DNA of 64,000 nucleotides from Paramarasmius palmivorus (GCA_037176845.1 JAYKXP010000019.1:558001-622000), one strand, 5' to 3'. Shown: positions 45,557-57,903, numbered from the stretch's first letter. Made by a program: numbers and translations. Notes: generated from the sequence alone by a model not told the origin.

Positions 45557-47112
45557 TCAAATTATAGTCCAAAGTCCCATTAGGACCGTCCCCGCAAGCC
45601 ACCACCATTCAATCGCAGCTCTCCTTGAGGCGTTGATACCAATGCTTCCAGCAGCTACCCACTCCTTCCATGCACTCTCCATCATCAGCACAAAAGCCTG
45701 AGCCTCTGGGCTTTGTTTTCCTTGTACTGCATACCAATGCGGGTTCACTACAGGATCCACCCAGCCATCTGAGGTGAAATGTACAAGGCTGGAGTTGCTG
45801 TTTCCAGCAACGCAAGACAAAGCCTTGCGACTTCGTTCGGCGTAAGGTATCCAGTGGCTCTCAGTTCCATCGGAAAGGAGCGATAGCCGGTATGCAGAAG
45901 CTGCGAGCAGAGCAGTAGAGGCGGCATCATGGAAGGTGGATTGGTTGTCAGCATAATTAGTGAAGAGGGAGATGGAATCCTGAGGAAAGGTATTTTGAGC
46001 AAGGTGTGATAACAAAATGCCGACGATGCTCACGATATGCCCATACATCGCCCCAATAATCTCTTGGCTCCAGTCTAGCAGGTCGCCTTGCTCGTCTCTA
46101 AACTCGTCAGAGTATGGAGAGTGCTTGATTGTCGCTAAGACGCGGAGCATGCCATGCGCTGCCCAGCCATTTCCTGTCGTTCCAAGTGTGAGTGCTCGCT
46201 AGGCAGCTGCTTAAGGAAAGTTGGCGTACCACTTGACCAAAACCCTTCGTCGTTCGAGGGCTGACCGTTCCTTCCGGATCCTAACAAGACATGCCTCCAT
46301 AGCCCTTTCGTCTTTCCTCTAGAATCGTTTACGAGGTAAGCTCGGTAGAGTCTGATTTGTGTGTGTGCGTCCCGAATGAGGGTCAAGTTTGAGGACAACA
46401 CACCGTATAGCGCGAGGAATGGAGGAACCATCGAGACGTAATCCGACCTTTGATAGGATGTCAGTACACGCTGTACACAATGAAGAGAAACTCACCATAA
46501 CTGCACCTCTGCAACTCTGTGTGAAATCGCACCGTCGGATGTCTTCGGTACCTTCGTGTACAGGAAGTCTAGTTGGTCTTGGGCAACTTGCATGTAAGCT
46601 GTACCATTCCCATCCAGGTTGAAGTAGGCAGCGAGTAATACGCCCTGTCCAATCGATACTGGGTCGGCGCTCGAGGCATCTGAAATTAACGGTTGCGGAC
46701 CCGTTAACGTTCTGGTTGCGTTGGAGGAAGCCCCTGTGGTGGTGGTTGTTGCATTGAGACCAAAGTTGGAAGTAGTCCGGTTAGCCACGACTATTCGGAC
46801 GATGGACATGACCTCCCCAAGCGAAGCAGGAACTGAAGCTTGAGACGGAAAAGGGATCGAGACAGGTTGTGGGTATGTCGTGAGTACGCTGTAATCGGGA
46901 GAGTCGAATTCCAGGAGAGCTTGAATACGAGTACCTATTTCCCAGCTAGGTCTCAGTCAGTATATATCTAAATCATTGAAGATGGAAGGCAAGCACCTGA
47001 GAAGCGCCCCTTCTCCCAATCGTGTCTTCACATCCTGCAGGACTGTGTCAGGGAGCTCTTGTCCTACAACGCTCGCAATCCATGAGCACCAAGCCAACCA
47101 GAGGAGCAGCAT
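45557..47112 (-). CDS. Secreted GH105/GH88-like glycosyl hydrolase
   Basis: Exons 46997-47112, 46496-46945, 46230-46447 and 45557-46173 join in frame to 466 residues. A signal peptide (MLLLWLAWCSWIASVVGQ) opens it. The body has the six-hairpin look: a WSDYVSMVPPFLALYGV active-site segment, FWSSGNGWAAHGMLRVLA, and a C-terminal GWVDPVVNPHWYAVQGKQSPEAQAF stretch. The family removes unsaturated uronic residues from pectic oligosaccharides, complementing lyases such as the one at 31455. The C-terminus is a hydrophobic stretch after small residues (WWWLAGTVLMGLWTII), consistent with a GPI signal or tail anchor. NGT and NAS sites suggest glycosylation. Confidence 0.75.
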
Positions 47113-49512
47113 TGACCACAGGGAAAAAGGAAGGAAGTAGAATGATACAGTCAGCAGTTTTGATCCCGCTCCACGTTCGTTTGAAGATCGCGGTCGACGA
47201 ATTTGGTTTAGCCGGAAGCCGAAGCGTGCCTTGATAATTGGGATGAGCAGTTCACCCGGGCTGAGAGGGCGTGGCGAAGCTCTGGAACAGCCTCTGAGCC
47301 GATGCCAGGTACAATTCGCCTTCTAGTTTCAAGATTGGCTTGGAGGAGGAGGTCGTTCGAGAGAAACCCTGCCCACAAGAATGCAGCATTTTAAACAGTC
47401 TGGCATACTGCATCTAGAAGCTCAGTCTGAGATGGTGAATGACTAAAAATGAGGGAGGTGTCTGGTGCTATTTTCGTCTGAAGCTAGCCATCAAACGGGC
47501 TGCCTGTTAGCGTGCCTCCAAATCATTCCTGGTCTAGCCTAGCTGAGTTGAGTAGATAGAACCGTAGAAACGAATGCTGGACCACGTACAACCACCAAGA
47601 GATTCCCGGGCATGAAGTGAAACCCTAGTCTCTGAATTTTTCGCTTTCACCCTTTGGTGCGGCGAACGGGAACATGGCGATCCAGAGCGTTAAACTCCTC
47701 TCTTCCGGTTCGTGAGATGTGCCAACTACGTCCATTGATGTTGCACTGTTATAGAAGGTTTTTGTTGACAGCACCCATCGCAGAGGATATCCACGTACAG
47801 TAACAGTCGTCCTCTCCGCCCATCCAGCGCTGTATGTTCCGAGTATGGAAGAACCTCGCGACAGCTCGCACCATTCGTCTTCCCAACCCCCATACTCCCC
47901 GTTCGTAGCCCCTTTACAAGTCCTGGAGTCTTCGCGAATGGTCGTGGTTGTGGAATACTGTTTTTGAAGACGAAGACATTCTGTGATTGTAACTAGGGTC
48001 CACGCTCAACCTTGAGGCCTTGACTCTGAGGGTTGAACCTTGTTGCAGATTCTTCTAATGCGCTCTGGAGTTCTAGCTATACCCTAATGAAGAACAGTCT
48101 GTCACAGAAATTGAACAAAGAGTAGAGTGTACATACCGGAGTAATCCCAAAGCACCCATTGTTCCCTTTCCTCTCCATCTCCTTGAATTATCTCTTGATC
48201 ATCCTCTCTGTCACTTGATGTAGTGTCTCTTCAAAAGGACCCGAAATTGCACATTTTTCATGTAGATTGGGCATGGCGGCCAGAGTTTGAGGAAACTGAG
48301 CCTTGTCGTAACATGGTGGTAATAGATCAAGATGTGTTGGCGATGGCAAGCGTTCGTTCCCATGAATTCGTGGGCCAGACAAGATTTTTTGCACATATTA
48401 CAGCTTATCAAGATACACATCGATACAGACGAAATAAAATAGACGCAATCCGAAGTCCACCATTATCCTCCGTCCCTTTCCCTCATTCTCGAAGCCCTTT
48501 TTAATCCTGCCTCTGTATTCGCCATTGCCCATTCCGGATCCTGGTTCCCAATTCCTGCTCTCCTCAAGCCCGACGTACAACTATTCTTCTATATCCCGCC
48601 CGCACTGGGGCTTCGAAGAGATACACATTCCGCAGTATACTTTTGAAAATTATTGCCGAGCCCTCGACTCTGAGCAGGTCAACGGAATCGTTTCGCATAG
48701 ATGTTAATGAGGAGCAGATAGCCCACAAACGGGCGAAGGTGTATAGCGAAGGGTGATGTGAAGGATAGAGGGGAGAAATGAATGGGAACAGGATGAGAAC
48801 TAGAGCATTTGTAGAAACATACGTCAGGCTCTCATCGCTATACTCGTAGATAAGACCGAAGGGCACTCACCAGAAAGAGGAGAAATAGCGAACAAAGATG
48901 GAATAAAGGGGTATGGGAAGAGGGAAAGGAAGTGGTGAGTGATGAAGGTGTCCGGTGCGTCCGGACCTACCTGCGAGTAGCTAGAAAAGCGTCAGTGAGC
49001 GTCCAAGCGTCCACATATAAGACAAAACGAGAAATCAAAGTCCATTCATATCGAGTAAAATCGTCCGACGAAGTCCCAACTGTAGGAGAGGAAAGGAAAA
49101 GAAAAAAACAAAAAAAGAAAAAGGCGTCCGAGGGTTCATAACAGAGGTCCGTCCGCATTGAGTGAGATCGTCCAACAAAAGCACCGATACCAGAAGAATG
49201 AATACGTCCATGAGCGTCCGTCAAAGTCCCAACACCAGCGAAAAAGAGGTAAAGCGTCCAAGCGTCCATAAGCAAAGAAGTCCAATTAGCGAGTAAAATC
49301 GTCCATACAAAGTCCCGGTAAGAAAAGAAAATGTCCAAGTGTCCATAGATAAGAAAGTCCAGAGTCTGTCCGCATCGAGTAGAGTCGAGTCGTCCGTAAA
49401 GCCCAGATCAAACCAGAGAAACCGTAAAGAATAACGAAACGAGAAGAAAAGAACATGAACCCAAAACCAAAACATAACCAACAGGAAACCGAACCGACGA
49501 GAAACAGGATAC
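47113..49512. other. 2.4 kb without a supported gene
   Basis: Frames here are short and unspliced. The right part (about 48930-49405) is a GTCC-rich degenerate repeat zone, listed separately. Confidence 0.35.
48930..49405. repeat. GTCC-rich degenerate microrepeat zone
   Basis: Short words such as GCGTCC, AAGTCC and CGTCCAAGCGTCC recur roughly every 10-20 bases on the plus strand, between A-rich spacers; one longer phrase, CGAGTAAAATCGTCC, appears twice (from 49054 and about 49289). The pattern is neither a clean tandem array nor a coding frame. Confidence 0.45.
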
Positions 49513-50391
49513 TTAGACCAGGATCATTCCTATGTGCACTTTCCTCATATCAAACTCCTTGACCTTGGGAGATCCTACTAAACAAGCGTCAGTATGAGAA
49601 AGTGAATGAGCCACTCGACGACTTACGCCTTGGTGAGAACCTCGCCATTTCCAATCCTTCTTCCGGGATCGTAAACAATCTCCTTCTAGCAAACCTGGCC
49701 GTCTTGAACATCGTCGAGGTACTGAGTCGTCGATTATGCCTCTTGGGCCTTCGGGAGCCACACGTCGAGGGTAAGCCAATTCCGAGTCCACCGATTGTCG
49801 CTTTCTTCGAGCTGGCCTTGTTTGCCTCGAGCTTGTTGTCCGTGGCTAGAATCTTATTCACAGAGCCGGTCGCTGTGTTCGTCAGTGCGGGTCGTCCTAA
49901 GCCAAGAGCACTATAGCTTTTCGTTTTATTCTTGGCGGGGATGTCCGTATCACCATGTTTTGAGACCGTATTCGTGTTCATATGCGTCTCCGTGGACATC
50001 TTCGTGTTCGTCTTCAAAGTCACCGAGTTGCTAATTGAAGGTCTCCCGAGCCCAATGTTGCCATATCTGTCGAAACTAGTCCCATGCGACCCGCACGCAG
50101 GACCGTCAGCAGCAGGGGTGTTCGAAGTAGCCGATTTGCGTTGCAACTCACGCTCTGCCAGCATCGCCTTTTGCTCATCCGTGAGGTATTTCCTGATGCT
50201 CTCTGGCATCTGCGAAAGAATCGTCAGCAGAGTGTTAAAAAATTGACTGAAATACAAACCTCTGTCTTGATGGAGTAGCACGGGCGTCGAAATTGGCCGG
50301 AGAACGAGATATTGAGAAGAGAGCGATCCAGGGGAGAGAGTGAGGACGAGGAATTGAAAATAAGGGAAGAAACAGAATATTCGTAGGCCAT
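49513..50391 (-). CDS. Orphan protein with repeated G-L-G-R-P motifs
   Basis: Exons 50260-50391, 49627-50209 and 49513-49577 join to 259 residues. The start gives MAYEYSVSSLIF. After a short hydrophilic helix (PESIRKYLTDEQKAMLAERE) the chain is low complexity with three similar motifs about 60 residues apart (IGLGRPSISN, LGLGRPALTN, GLGIGLPST) and ends in FSPRLGSPKVKEF and VHIGMILV. No domain is recognised. The ends of exon 2 and exon 3 use a strong GTAAGT donor, so the last 20 residues are supported by splicing. Confidence 0.55.
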
Positions 50392-51091
50392 AATGGTAAC
50401 TAAAAACGTCCAAAGTGTAGGTACAAGAGCTAGGTAAGGTCTAGAGTGCTGTATGTGAAATAGGGGTCTTAACCAGTAAAACCGCTACAAATTCGACGAG
50501 TTCGGTACGTAGATCAAGCGAATAGATCGTAAAAATGTCGTAGAGTCAACTAAACGACGCTATGTACTGTGTTTGAACGAGAAACGAATAAAGTTACGAA
50601 AGGCAAAAGGGGATGGTAGTGGTCCAAAGTCAAGGGAAGTACAGGTCTGCAGTGTGACATGTGATTCTTGATCAGCGCCCGGCGGAGCCCGAAATTTTGA
50701 ATCTCCGCCAACGCTTCCCTTTACGCGTCAAGCGACAGCTTGTTATCTCACCACCAACAGCCAGTCCACCGGAGTTGTTCTTCCAAGAGATATAGTTCTA
50801 CGGCAACACTGGAAATACATAGCATAGACAATACAAACTAGGTGTGTGCTAATTACATTCGTGTATTTCAACTATACTCACGTTCGAATTTCAAGTTGGC
50901 GATTGTGAGAAGTTTCCTTCGATGAGGGTACACTTCTTCTAGAGAGCAAGATACCTCTACTTCTATAATTACACTTTGTGGTCAGTTGCTCTTTCGTCTT
51001 CATCAGATGGATTGATCCTCGGATGCTATTGAGCCTGTGCGTATATATACCTACAGGTCGAAGACTCCAATTAGTGTTCATCATAGCCAAA
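50392..51091. other. 700 bases upstream of two divergent genes
   Basis: Between the orphan (minus) and the third 7-TM gene (plus). No clear regulatory motif. Confidence 0.3.
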
Positions 51092-52655
51092 TGGCAGATG
51101 CGGAATTCTCAGCTTCATCGCTCAAAGCGTACTCAGTTACTCTTGCGGTAAGAGTCTATCAATTCTCATGATCAGCGCGAGGAATCGATTCTTATTCACC
51201 TCTAGGTGCATTACCTACTTTATGGTAATTCATGAGAGAAGTTGTTTTCCATTTCACTTCCTGACTTTATCGTAACCACAGGTGGATACGCTATCCTTTT
51301 TGCGCTATGCATCAATATACTCGTCACACGCAAGACCCATCAATACATCATACACTGCATTGCCCTAGCTATGTTGTTTTTGCTAGCTACCATCAGTGTG
51401 GTGGTGAACACCACGTTCTGCTTTGAGAACTTTACTATGATGGCTAGCAATGAACACCCGCCCGACGAAAGATTTCTTGAACGGTTTGTTCCTATATTTT
51501 CACACAAGGATAGGCTCGTAATTTGGTCTGCAGGTACAACATAGGTCGGGTTATACTCATATTTCTTGCAAAGTACGCTCACCAATTTTACGACTCGGAA
51601 CACACGTCTGATGATGGCAAATACAGCTTGACAACAGATTCTATGATGGTGACCAATAGTTTTGTTGCAAAGTTCGAACAGTGCTTAGTATTATCACAGC
51701 TCTGGCGATGCTATATCGTATGGGCAAGACGCCTTAAGGTGATATTGATTCCTGGATTCATTAGCCTGGCAAATCACGGTAAGTCGTTGCACAGTACTCG
51801 ATCTTCATTTTACAATGTTTTATCTGTTGCTAGTATTGGGCATCGCTCTTCTCGCTCGCTTCGGTGGGGGAGCATCTGTAGATGTTCAACGCAATTCTAG
51901 TGGCTTCATGACATTCGACGATGGCGATGATTTCCGTAGTTCTGCTGCTCTTGATCTCAACAGTGCCTTCATCGTGTGCACTGCGATCTCAAATTTGCTT
52001 TTGACCGCAATGCTAGGTACATTCCTTTTCGTTTTTAAATGAGGAGATTCTTATACACGATCAGCCGGCAGAATATTTTGGGTCAGCCGTCAAGCGTCAA
52101 TGTTCCTGAGCCCCGAGGTGAAATCAATGTACAGGACGATCATTGCCGCAACGTTCGAAATCTTCTTTCACGCTACTTCGTCTGCTGACCACGGGATGCA
52201 GACTAGAATCAGGTGTGATATACCCCGTCGCGCTGGTTCTTTACGTGTCTGGTATGCTTGCAATTTCCCTGAACCTGCTCTTCACTCCTGAACACCGAGT
52301 CGCTTTTAACACATGGGAAGCGATCTCTTTCATGTTACAAAATACCCTCAACCAGTTCGCAGTAAGTCTCTCCTTAAAGCTTGAGTTAGCAAGCCTTAAT
52401 ATGTGATATGTCAAATAGGGAATAGCGCAGACGATGATCATCATACGAGTCGGTCTTGGAAAGAGCATCGAGAGTGTAGACAGCACGAGTTCCGCATTTC
52501 CGACTACCACCGTCTCCAGACACCAGGATGCAGTCTACGATATCTCCGAGTCCCCAAGGGCTCAGAGTCCATCAGTGCCCTCGGCTGAACTTGTTTTGGG
52601 ATGCCCTGAAGACAAGGCAAGAGTGGAAACCATTGGCTCTACAGCACTGGTATAA
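51092..52655 (+). CDS. 7-TM agaric membrane protein, copy 3
   Basis: The start MADAEFSASSL gives several exons whose order repeats copies 1 and 2: a short exon (VHYLLYG), a long one (GYAILFALCINILVTRKTHQ), microexons around TTDSMM, RCYIVWARRLKVILIPGF, then NSAFIVCTAISNLLLTAMLAGRIFW, LESGVIYPVALVLYV and IAQTMIIIRVGLG. The C-terminal tail is long, S/P-rich and acidic, unlike the other two copies. Probable intact 7-TM protein of unknown role. Exon borders near 51560-51720 are not fixed. Confidence 0.65.
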
Positions 52656-53513
52656 AAGCCCATCTCAATTGACTTACAGTGTTCAGAAATTCTGGAATCT
52701 GAAAGGCTGGCACTTGTTCCTTACAATTCACCGTGTGATTCCCCTTATCCTCCTTATTGTGACTCACCGTCGTCGACTGCGGGATAACTCACCTCTACCT
52801 CGGTGCGCCCAGACTCTTCGACATTGTATTTCTTATTGTGAAAACAATGCACTCGGCATCCCGATATTTGTACATGAATGATGCTGTTACGTACCTGAAG
52901 AGCAAAACGCGACTATTGAAGGATGTCTTTTCCTCCTTCTGCAAGGGTAGATGCGGCTCTAACGCCTCGGCACACCGTTTATCACTTAGGTAGTCGAATT
53001 TCCGTTCAGAATTCGCGTCGAAATTGTGCTTTGAGCGGGGGTGAGAGGCAACGTGCTTGTCTCGTGACCGTGTTAACTTCCATATTCGGCAAGGTTATTG
53101 TCTTCCCTGCCTTTTGTTCTCGCCCATCATCATCGTGTCAACCGTGCCAACGTCGTAATGCGTTGTATTCTCGCCGAAGATGGATAGTATATAAGAAAGC
53201 TATAAGCTCGGAGTGCTCACCATCCAGTTCTCACTGACGAGCTCGACGTATTCACTTCACGCTTTCTGCATCTCAATTTCTGTTCTTCATCCTCTGCATC
53301 ATCTTTCTCTGCCAGTGCATCATCTTATCTCATTGCTCACAAATCTTTGTATCAGAACAACATCTACTGTGTAAGTCCAGAATAACTGGCCCGAACTATT
53401 CTCGTGCTGATCTCGTCCTTTCTAGATCCATACGTTATCCACCAAGAATATCTCCACTCTAATAACTGCAACGAACAAGCTACCATTCATATATCCTCAT
53501 AAATTCATCCCCA
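52656..53513. other. 860-bp spacer upstream of the BTG-like gene
   Basis: No gene is supported. A TATATAA box near 53187 and a C/T-rich stretch after it fit a promoter and leader for the next gene. Confidence 0.4.
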
Positions 53514-54842
53514 ATGGCCGACTCCTTTAAGCCTTGCCAGACTCTCGTCCAACTCACGAATTTCCTTACACGCCCTCTTCTCAGGGCCTATCCCGTTACC
53601 ACTGTAATCCACCTTCAGCTGGCGCTTCAGCGTCACTTCCAAGCCCCGTCATTCTTCGCTGGCTCGGCTATCCAAACCCCATTCACTCTACTCCTCTCAC
53701 GAAACACTCTTCCCCCCGCGCCTATCTTTGCTGCGTCCCTCACGTCGGGCGTTCAGTGGAGTGACTGGATTCGTCTGCTTACTTGTGGAATCAATCACGA
53801 CGTCTGTATTTTTGTCATGGAAGGCCTAATTCAGGCTCAGGTCGGAACATTGCAAACCGTTGATGGAGGAGCCAAAATCCAGGGAAATACTGTCACTGTT
53901 TGGGCGGCCTCCGAATCAGGGACAGTTTCCACTCCGATGTTAGGACTGGACCGCAGTAAAACGGTTGCGAAGCTGCGAGCGGCACTCGATTCCGTTCGAT
54001 CCAGATCTCGTGGTCTCGGCACCCTTGCTCACAATGTTACTTCCCATAAAATCACTACCACTCCCAGTATCATTTTTTCCCCACCCACTGCTACTCTCTC
54101 CGTCAAATCCACTCCGCGAGTGGTTGTTTCCACAGAAGACGCTGGGCTGTCGGACTCAGACTCGGACTTGGAGGATTCGGATTCTGACGCGGGCTCGGTC
54201 ATTTCTTCCACAAGTTCGCGACTCTCAGCATTTTCATCAGCGGAGTCAGTTACATCTATAGCCACTTCGATATCTTCAGCCTCATCCGACAAACTCGAGG
54301 TTCCTACCATATCATTAATTTCTGTGATGGCGAACTCGAAAGATTCCTCACCTTCTACCCCCAACACCGCCACTCCTTCTACTTCGTCACAGTCTCAATC
54401 GACGAGCCAACAACCTGCCCCTTCATCTTCCCAAAATCAACAATCGACAACCAACGTAAAGTCGACGCGTTCGGACGGCGAACGTCTCAATGTAGTCGTC
54501 GATCATAACAAGAACGACATCACCCGCTATACGTATGCTGGTGGGCAGACAGGTGTTATCACAGGCGGAGTTATGCTTGGACCAAGTTCCAAATCAGCTC
54601 TCACACCACCTTCTAGTGCGAATTCGCCTGTGAGCCCTGGACGTTTATCGCCATTCAAAGGCTCTGGGTTTTCTTTCCCAGGAGCAGGGGGAGTAGGTTC
54701 AGGAGAGATGGTTACTAGTGCCAAGTCGGCTCTGGTTACTCGCGGGAAGGGGTCGTATAATGCGGGGAATGGCCAACTGAAAGGTGCCAAGACGCATAAG
54801 CGTGGATCAGACTCAGCTGATTGGAGGACAAAGGCTCAATAG
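53514..54842 (+). CDS. BTG/Tob-like anti-proliferative domain protein
   Basis: 442 residues from ATG 53514 (MADSFKPCQTLVQ), intron-free. Residues 10-125 match the fungal version of the anti-proliferative fold: LTNFLTRPLLRAYPVTTV, LPPAPIFAASLTSGVQW (66-82), SDWIRLL, then a beta segment ending at TVTVWAA. The rest is disordered: an acidic serine block (DSDSDLEDSDSDAGS), S/Q-rich runs, and a basic tail. In animals BTG/Tob bind the Caf1 deadenylase and slow the cell cycle; in fungi the partner is inferred only. Weaker alternative: unrelated orphan with similar motif. Confidence 0.6.
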   Translation: MADSFKPCQTLVQLTNFLTRPLLRAYPVTTVIHLQLALQRHFQAPSFFAGSAIQTPFTLLLSRNTLPPAPIFAASLTSGVQWSDWIRLLTCGINHDVCIFVMEGLIQAQVGTLQTVDGGAKIQGNTVTVWAASESGTVSTPMLGLDRSKTVAKLRAALDSVRSRSRGLGTLAHNVTSHKITTTPSIIFSPPTATLSVKSTPRVVVSTEDAGLSDSDSDLEDSDSDAGSVISSTSSRLSAFSSAESVTSIATSISSASSDKLEVPTISLISVMANSKDSSPSTPNTATPSTSSQSQSTSQQPAPSSSQNQQSTTNVKSTRSDGERLNVVVDHNKNDITRYTYAGGQTGVITGGVMLGPSSKSALTPPSSANSPVSPGRLSPFKGSGFSFPGAGGVGSGEMVTSAKSALVTRGKGSYNAGNGQLKGAKTHKRGSDSADWRTKAQ

Positions 54843-56407
54843 AGTCGGGGAAGGATAGACTATGTACGATAGGCATTTCTGGGGTTCCTCGAATGGATGG
54901 GAATTTGCTTAGAGCGCTGGCGGCTGCGGGATACAGTAGACTGGGACGGAGTCCCTCCAAGCTATAATAGGAGCGTAATCATTTCTGTAAATGTGTATTA
55001 TAGTATGAATCCTTTGTCTTGATGGCAATTTTACTACGCTGTGTCGTGCATTTGGTGTCGCGTGAACCAGCGTGATGTTCGTCATTGATACTAATATAAC
55101 TTATGAACGACTCGGTTTTCTGATCATCGATTCAACAGCTTTGAACAGGAGATCTGCCGTATCCACGCCGAGCTCGAGGCTTAATTAACGGGTCCCATGT
55201 TGTTGGCTCCCATCGTCCCTCGCCCCTGGTTACTATCGACATCATCTATACAGAGAGATTTCCCCGACTCTTTTGTGATCTCCGACTTTCACGTTTCCTG
55301 TCACATCCTAATTAGCGCCTTTTTGTGGCTGCAACGCCCTTCAACGCCAAGGTTTGCGGATGCTCAGGTGTCCAACTGTCGCGCGACACTAAGAATGCGA
55401 ATATTAGCGAATATTACGGTTTTAGCAACATCCATGTGCACATACACGTAGAAGGAAGTCGTTAAGTACTAACGGGGTGTACATACTCGTTGTCCTGCAC
55501 CCTTGTTGCCATTGTCGGTAGAGGCCTGAGTTCTGATATTGTCGAAAGAAAACTAGAACTACTGAGTTTCTCCGACAGGCGTGAGATGGGAAGGGCCGTC
55601 CGTACCGCAGGGCTTCCGACAAGCACTGGCAGTGGCAGTTGTGGTATGTATGCGCATCCCGCCGAAACCGGCCTGCAAGGTGGATCGCCTGTTTGAATGA
55701 GGCGTCAACAGGAATTTAGCAAGTCATAGAAGCATCAAGACGGCAGAAAACTCTGATGAGACTCAGGGCTGAGCTAGCAGAATATTCGGTATGCCGACCT
55801 ACTCATGAGGTCTGAATTTCCGCAAGAACAGGGAGTCCATCTCCGCATAGGCAACAAATGCATACGAACTGGGAAAGCAGGTAGTTCGCCGTGGCCTGGA
55901 AACGCGCAGCTAGAGGCTCTGATCGTCGTTGTGTCGTAACGGCTCCGCTTCCCCGCATGAGAACAAGAATTTTAGTGCTGCGCAGGTATCGAGGTAACAG
56001 CCTGAAGTCGAAGACCTAGGTTGCATTCAGTGGGCAAATCAGGAAAGAAACCCGCAAATTATAAGCACGTCACGGTAGCCTGGAGAGGAGCCATTCAGAA
56101 TCAATGCACTAGAAGAGTGTCCCGGGGTTTGATGAAATCGAAGGAAGCGTGAGTCCATGATTAAAGAGTATCTAAGGCAAAATCTCCAGCGGATAGTCTG
56201 GAGAAGCGGCGAGAACGAATCAGAGGAAGGCAGAATCCAAAATAGGCGCTTGGATACGTAGACGCCAGAACCATACAGGACCAAATAAACGAAGAAAATT
56301 TTCCCATTCCGTGCTTCACCTTCTTGTCTTCTTCGTTCATCCTACCTCTGGTCTCTTCAGTGGAAATGGTAAGCACGGGCCAAACTTGTATTTTTTCTTT
56401 CTTTTCT

Positions 56408-57080
56408 ATGATGTTTGAGGCATTTGGCTTTAGTACAATTGTTCGTGCGGTGCAGAAACCTAACTCAGCTACCTTCGGGCGCAGCCCGCTTTTTCTGACC
56501 TATTTCTTCCTTTCGCTACTTGGCCTATAATTCGAGATGCTCATTAACCGTTCTTATAGGGCCAGGATCGCGGAAATTTGTCTCTTCGTTTGCACGCTAG
56601 TAGTCGATGTTCGAGGATGGCACTGCTACCGGATTGGTGCATGGTGAGTCAACGTTCATGCGTCGGTCATCCATTCCTTGTCCCCTCCAAGAATGATGTT
56701 TGAGGCATTTGGCTTTAGTGCGTTTCGACGTACGGTGCAGAAACCTAACTCAGCTACCTTCGGGCACAGCCCGCTTTTTCTGACCTATCTCTTCCTTTTA
56801 CTACTTGACATATCGTTCGAGATGCTCATTACCTGTTCTTGTAGGGTCAGGATCGCGGAGAACACCAATCTTGATGTCACGTCAACGTTTAGTCGGAGCA
56901 ACCAGTGTTCGAGGATGGAGCTGCCGATGAGGGCATGGTGAGCCAATGTCCTTGCGTCGGTCATCCCTTCCTTTCCCAAGAATGATGTTTGAGGCATTTG
57001 GCTTTAGTGCGTTTCGGCGTACGGTGCAGAAACCTATCTCAGCTACCTTCGGGCACAGCCCGCTTTTCTGACACTTTTCT
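56408..57080 (+). repeat. Three direct copies of a roughly 287-bp unit with GC hairpin
   Basis: Copies start at 56408, 56693 and 56982 (periods 285 and 289), each opening ATGATGTTTGAGGCATTTGG. All keep a short hairpin, CGGGC-NCA-GCCCG, followed by CTTTT (five T in the first two copies, four in the third). Copies 1 and 2 also share AGGATCGCGGA. The third is shorter. The reading frame MMFEAFGF is open in each copy but has no splice support. Confidence 0.65.
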
Positions 57081-57812
57081 TTTGCACTTTGCTTCGCTCG
57101 ATTCCCACAATACTGACCACTTGCGCCTTTCAGACCTTTTTTGCTACCGGTCATTATTTGCACCTCATCCTGCTGATAACACGCCATATGACACTCTCAG
57201 GCAACAACGCCCATATCGACGTTGACTGGTTGGAGATGTCATGAAGGACAAGGGCAGAGACTTGCCTCAGGTGAGATCATATTCCCATGGTTCAACCTTC
57301 CACGTGCTAACATTGACCCTAGGTCGGAGCCCTTAATATTGAAACTTGAAGATTCCACTCTCGTGCTGTGAATATATACTTAGAGGCATAGCCCTACTTA
57401 CATCATCCGAGGCTGGTATGTACTAGTACGTTTCAGTTCGTTGTGCCTCTGTACGACTGTAACAGATACGATACTCCAATTCAATGTGTTGTTACCATAA
57501 CTATCCGCAAGCCTCCCAAGGTTATGGCAAATGATGATTCTGCATTAGCAGGGAAAGCGACCAATGCAGAGCGAGCCCTGGAAAACGGATAAGCTTCCCG
57601 CAATGAAGCTCTTTCGAAGGGTCCCAATGGCAACGGAGTGGTGCCACGTTTTTTTTTTTTTTGCAAGTTCCATTCAAAGCGGCTAACTGTGTAGGTCCTC
57701 GCTTGAAGCTTCAATATTCAACGGGCATTCCCATGATCTCATGTGAGCGTCATTTGTCTTTTGGAAGCGGGGATTTGTACGTTCACAAAGGGCCAGTGGC
57801 ACAATGCAAAGG

Positions 57813-57820
57813 TATAAAAA
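57813..57820 (+). promoter_or_regulatory. TATA box of the Con-6 gene
   Basis: TATAAAAA, 91 bases before ATG 57904. Confidence 0.55.
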
Positions 57821-57903
57821 GGCTGCGCGTCTCCTCGACTCTTCACAGAACTTGACCCACAAATCCTAACTACCTCTTCACTTCCTGCTCTCAATCACCG
57901 ACC

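Larger units (their letters stand above)
54843..57903. other. 3 kb spacer with a tandem triplication
   Basis: No spliced gene is supported. 55190-56300 is unremarkable. The triplicated unit at 56408-57080 is listed separately. A run of 18 T lies near 57648, and 57813-57820 is the TATA box of the next gene. Confidence 0.4.

Noticed and set aside
57481..57714. Minus-strand 77-codon frame
   Set aside because: Crosses an 18-base T run and has no start context.
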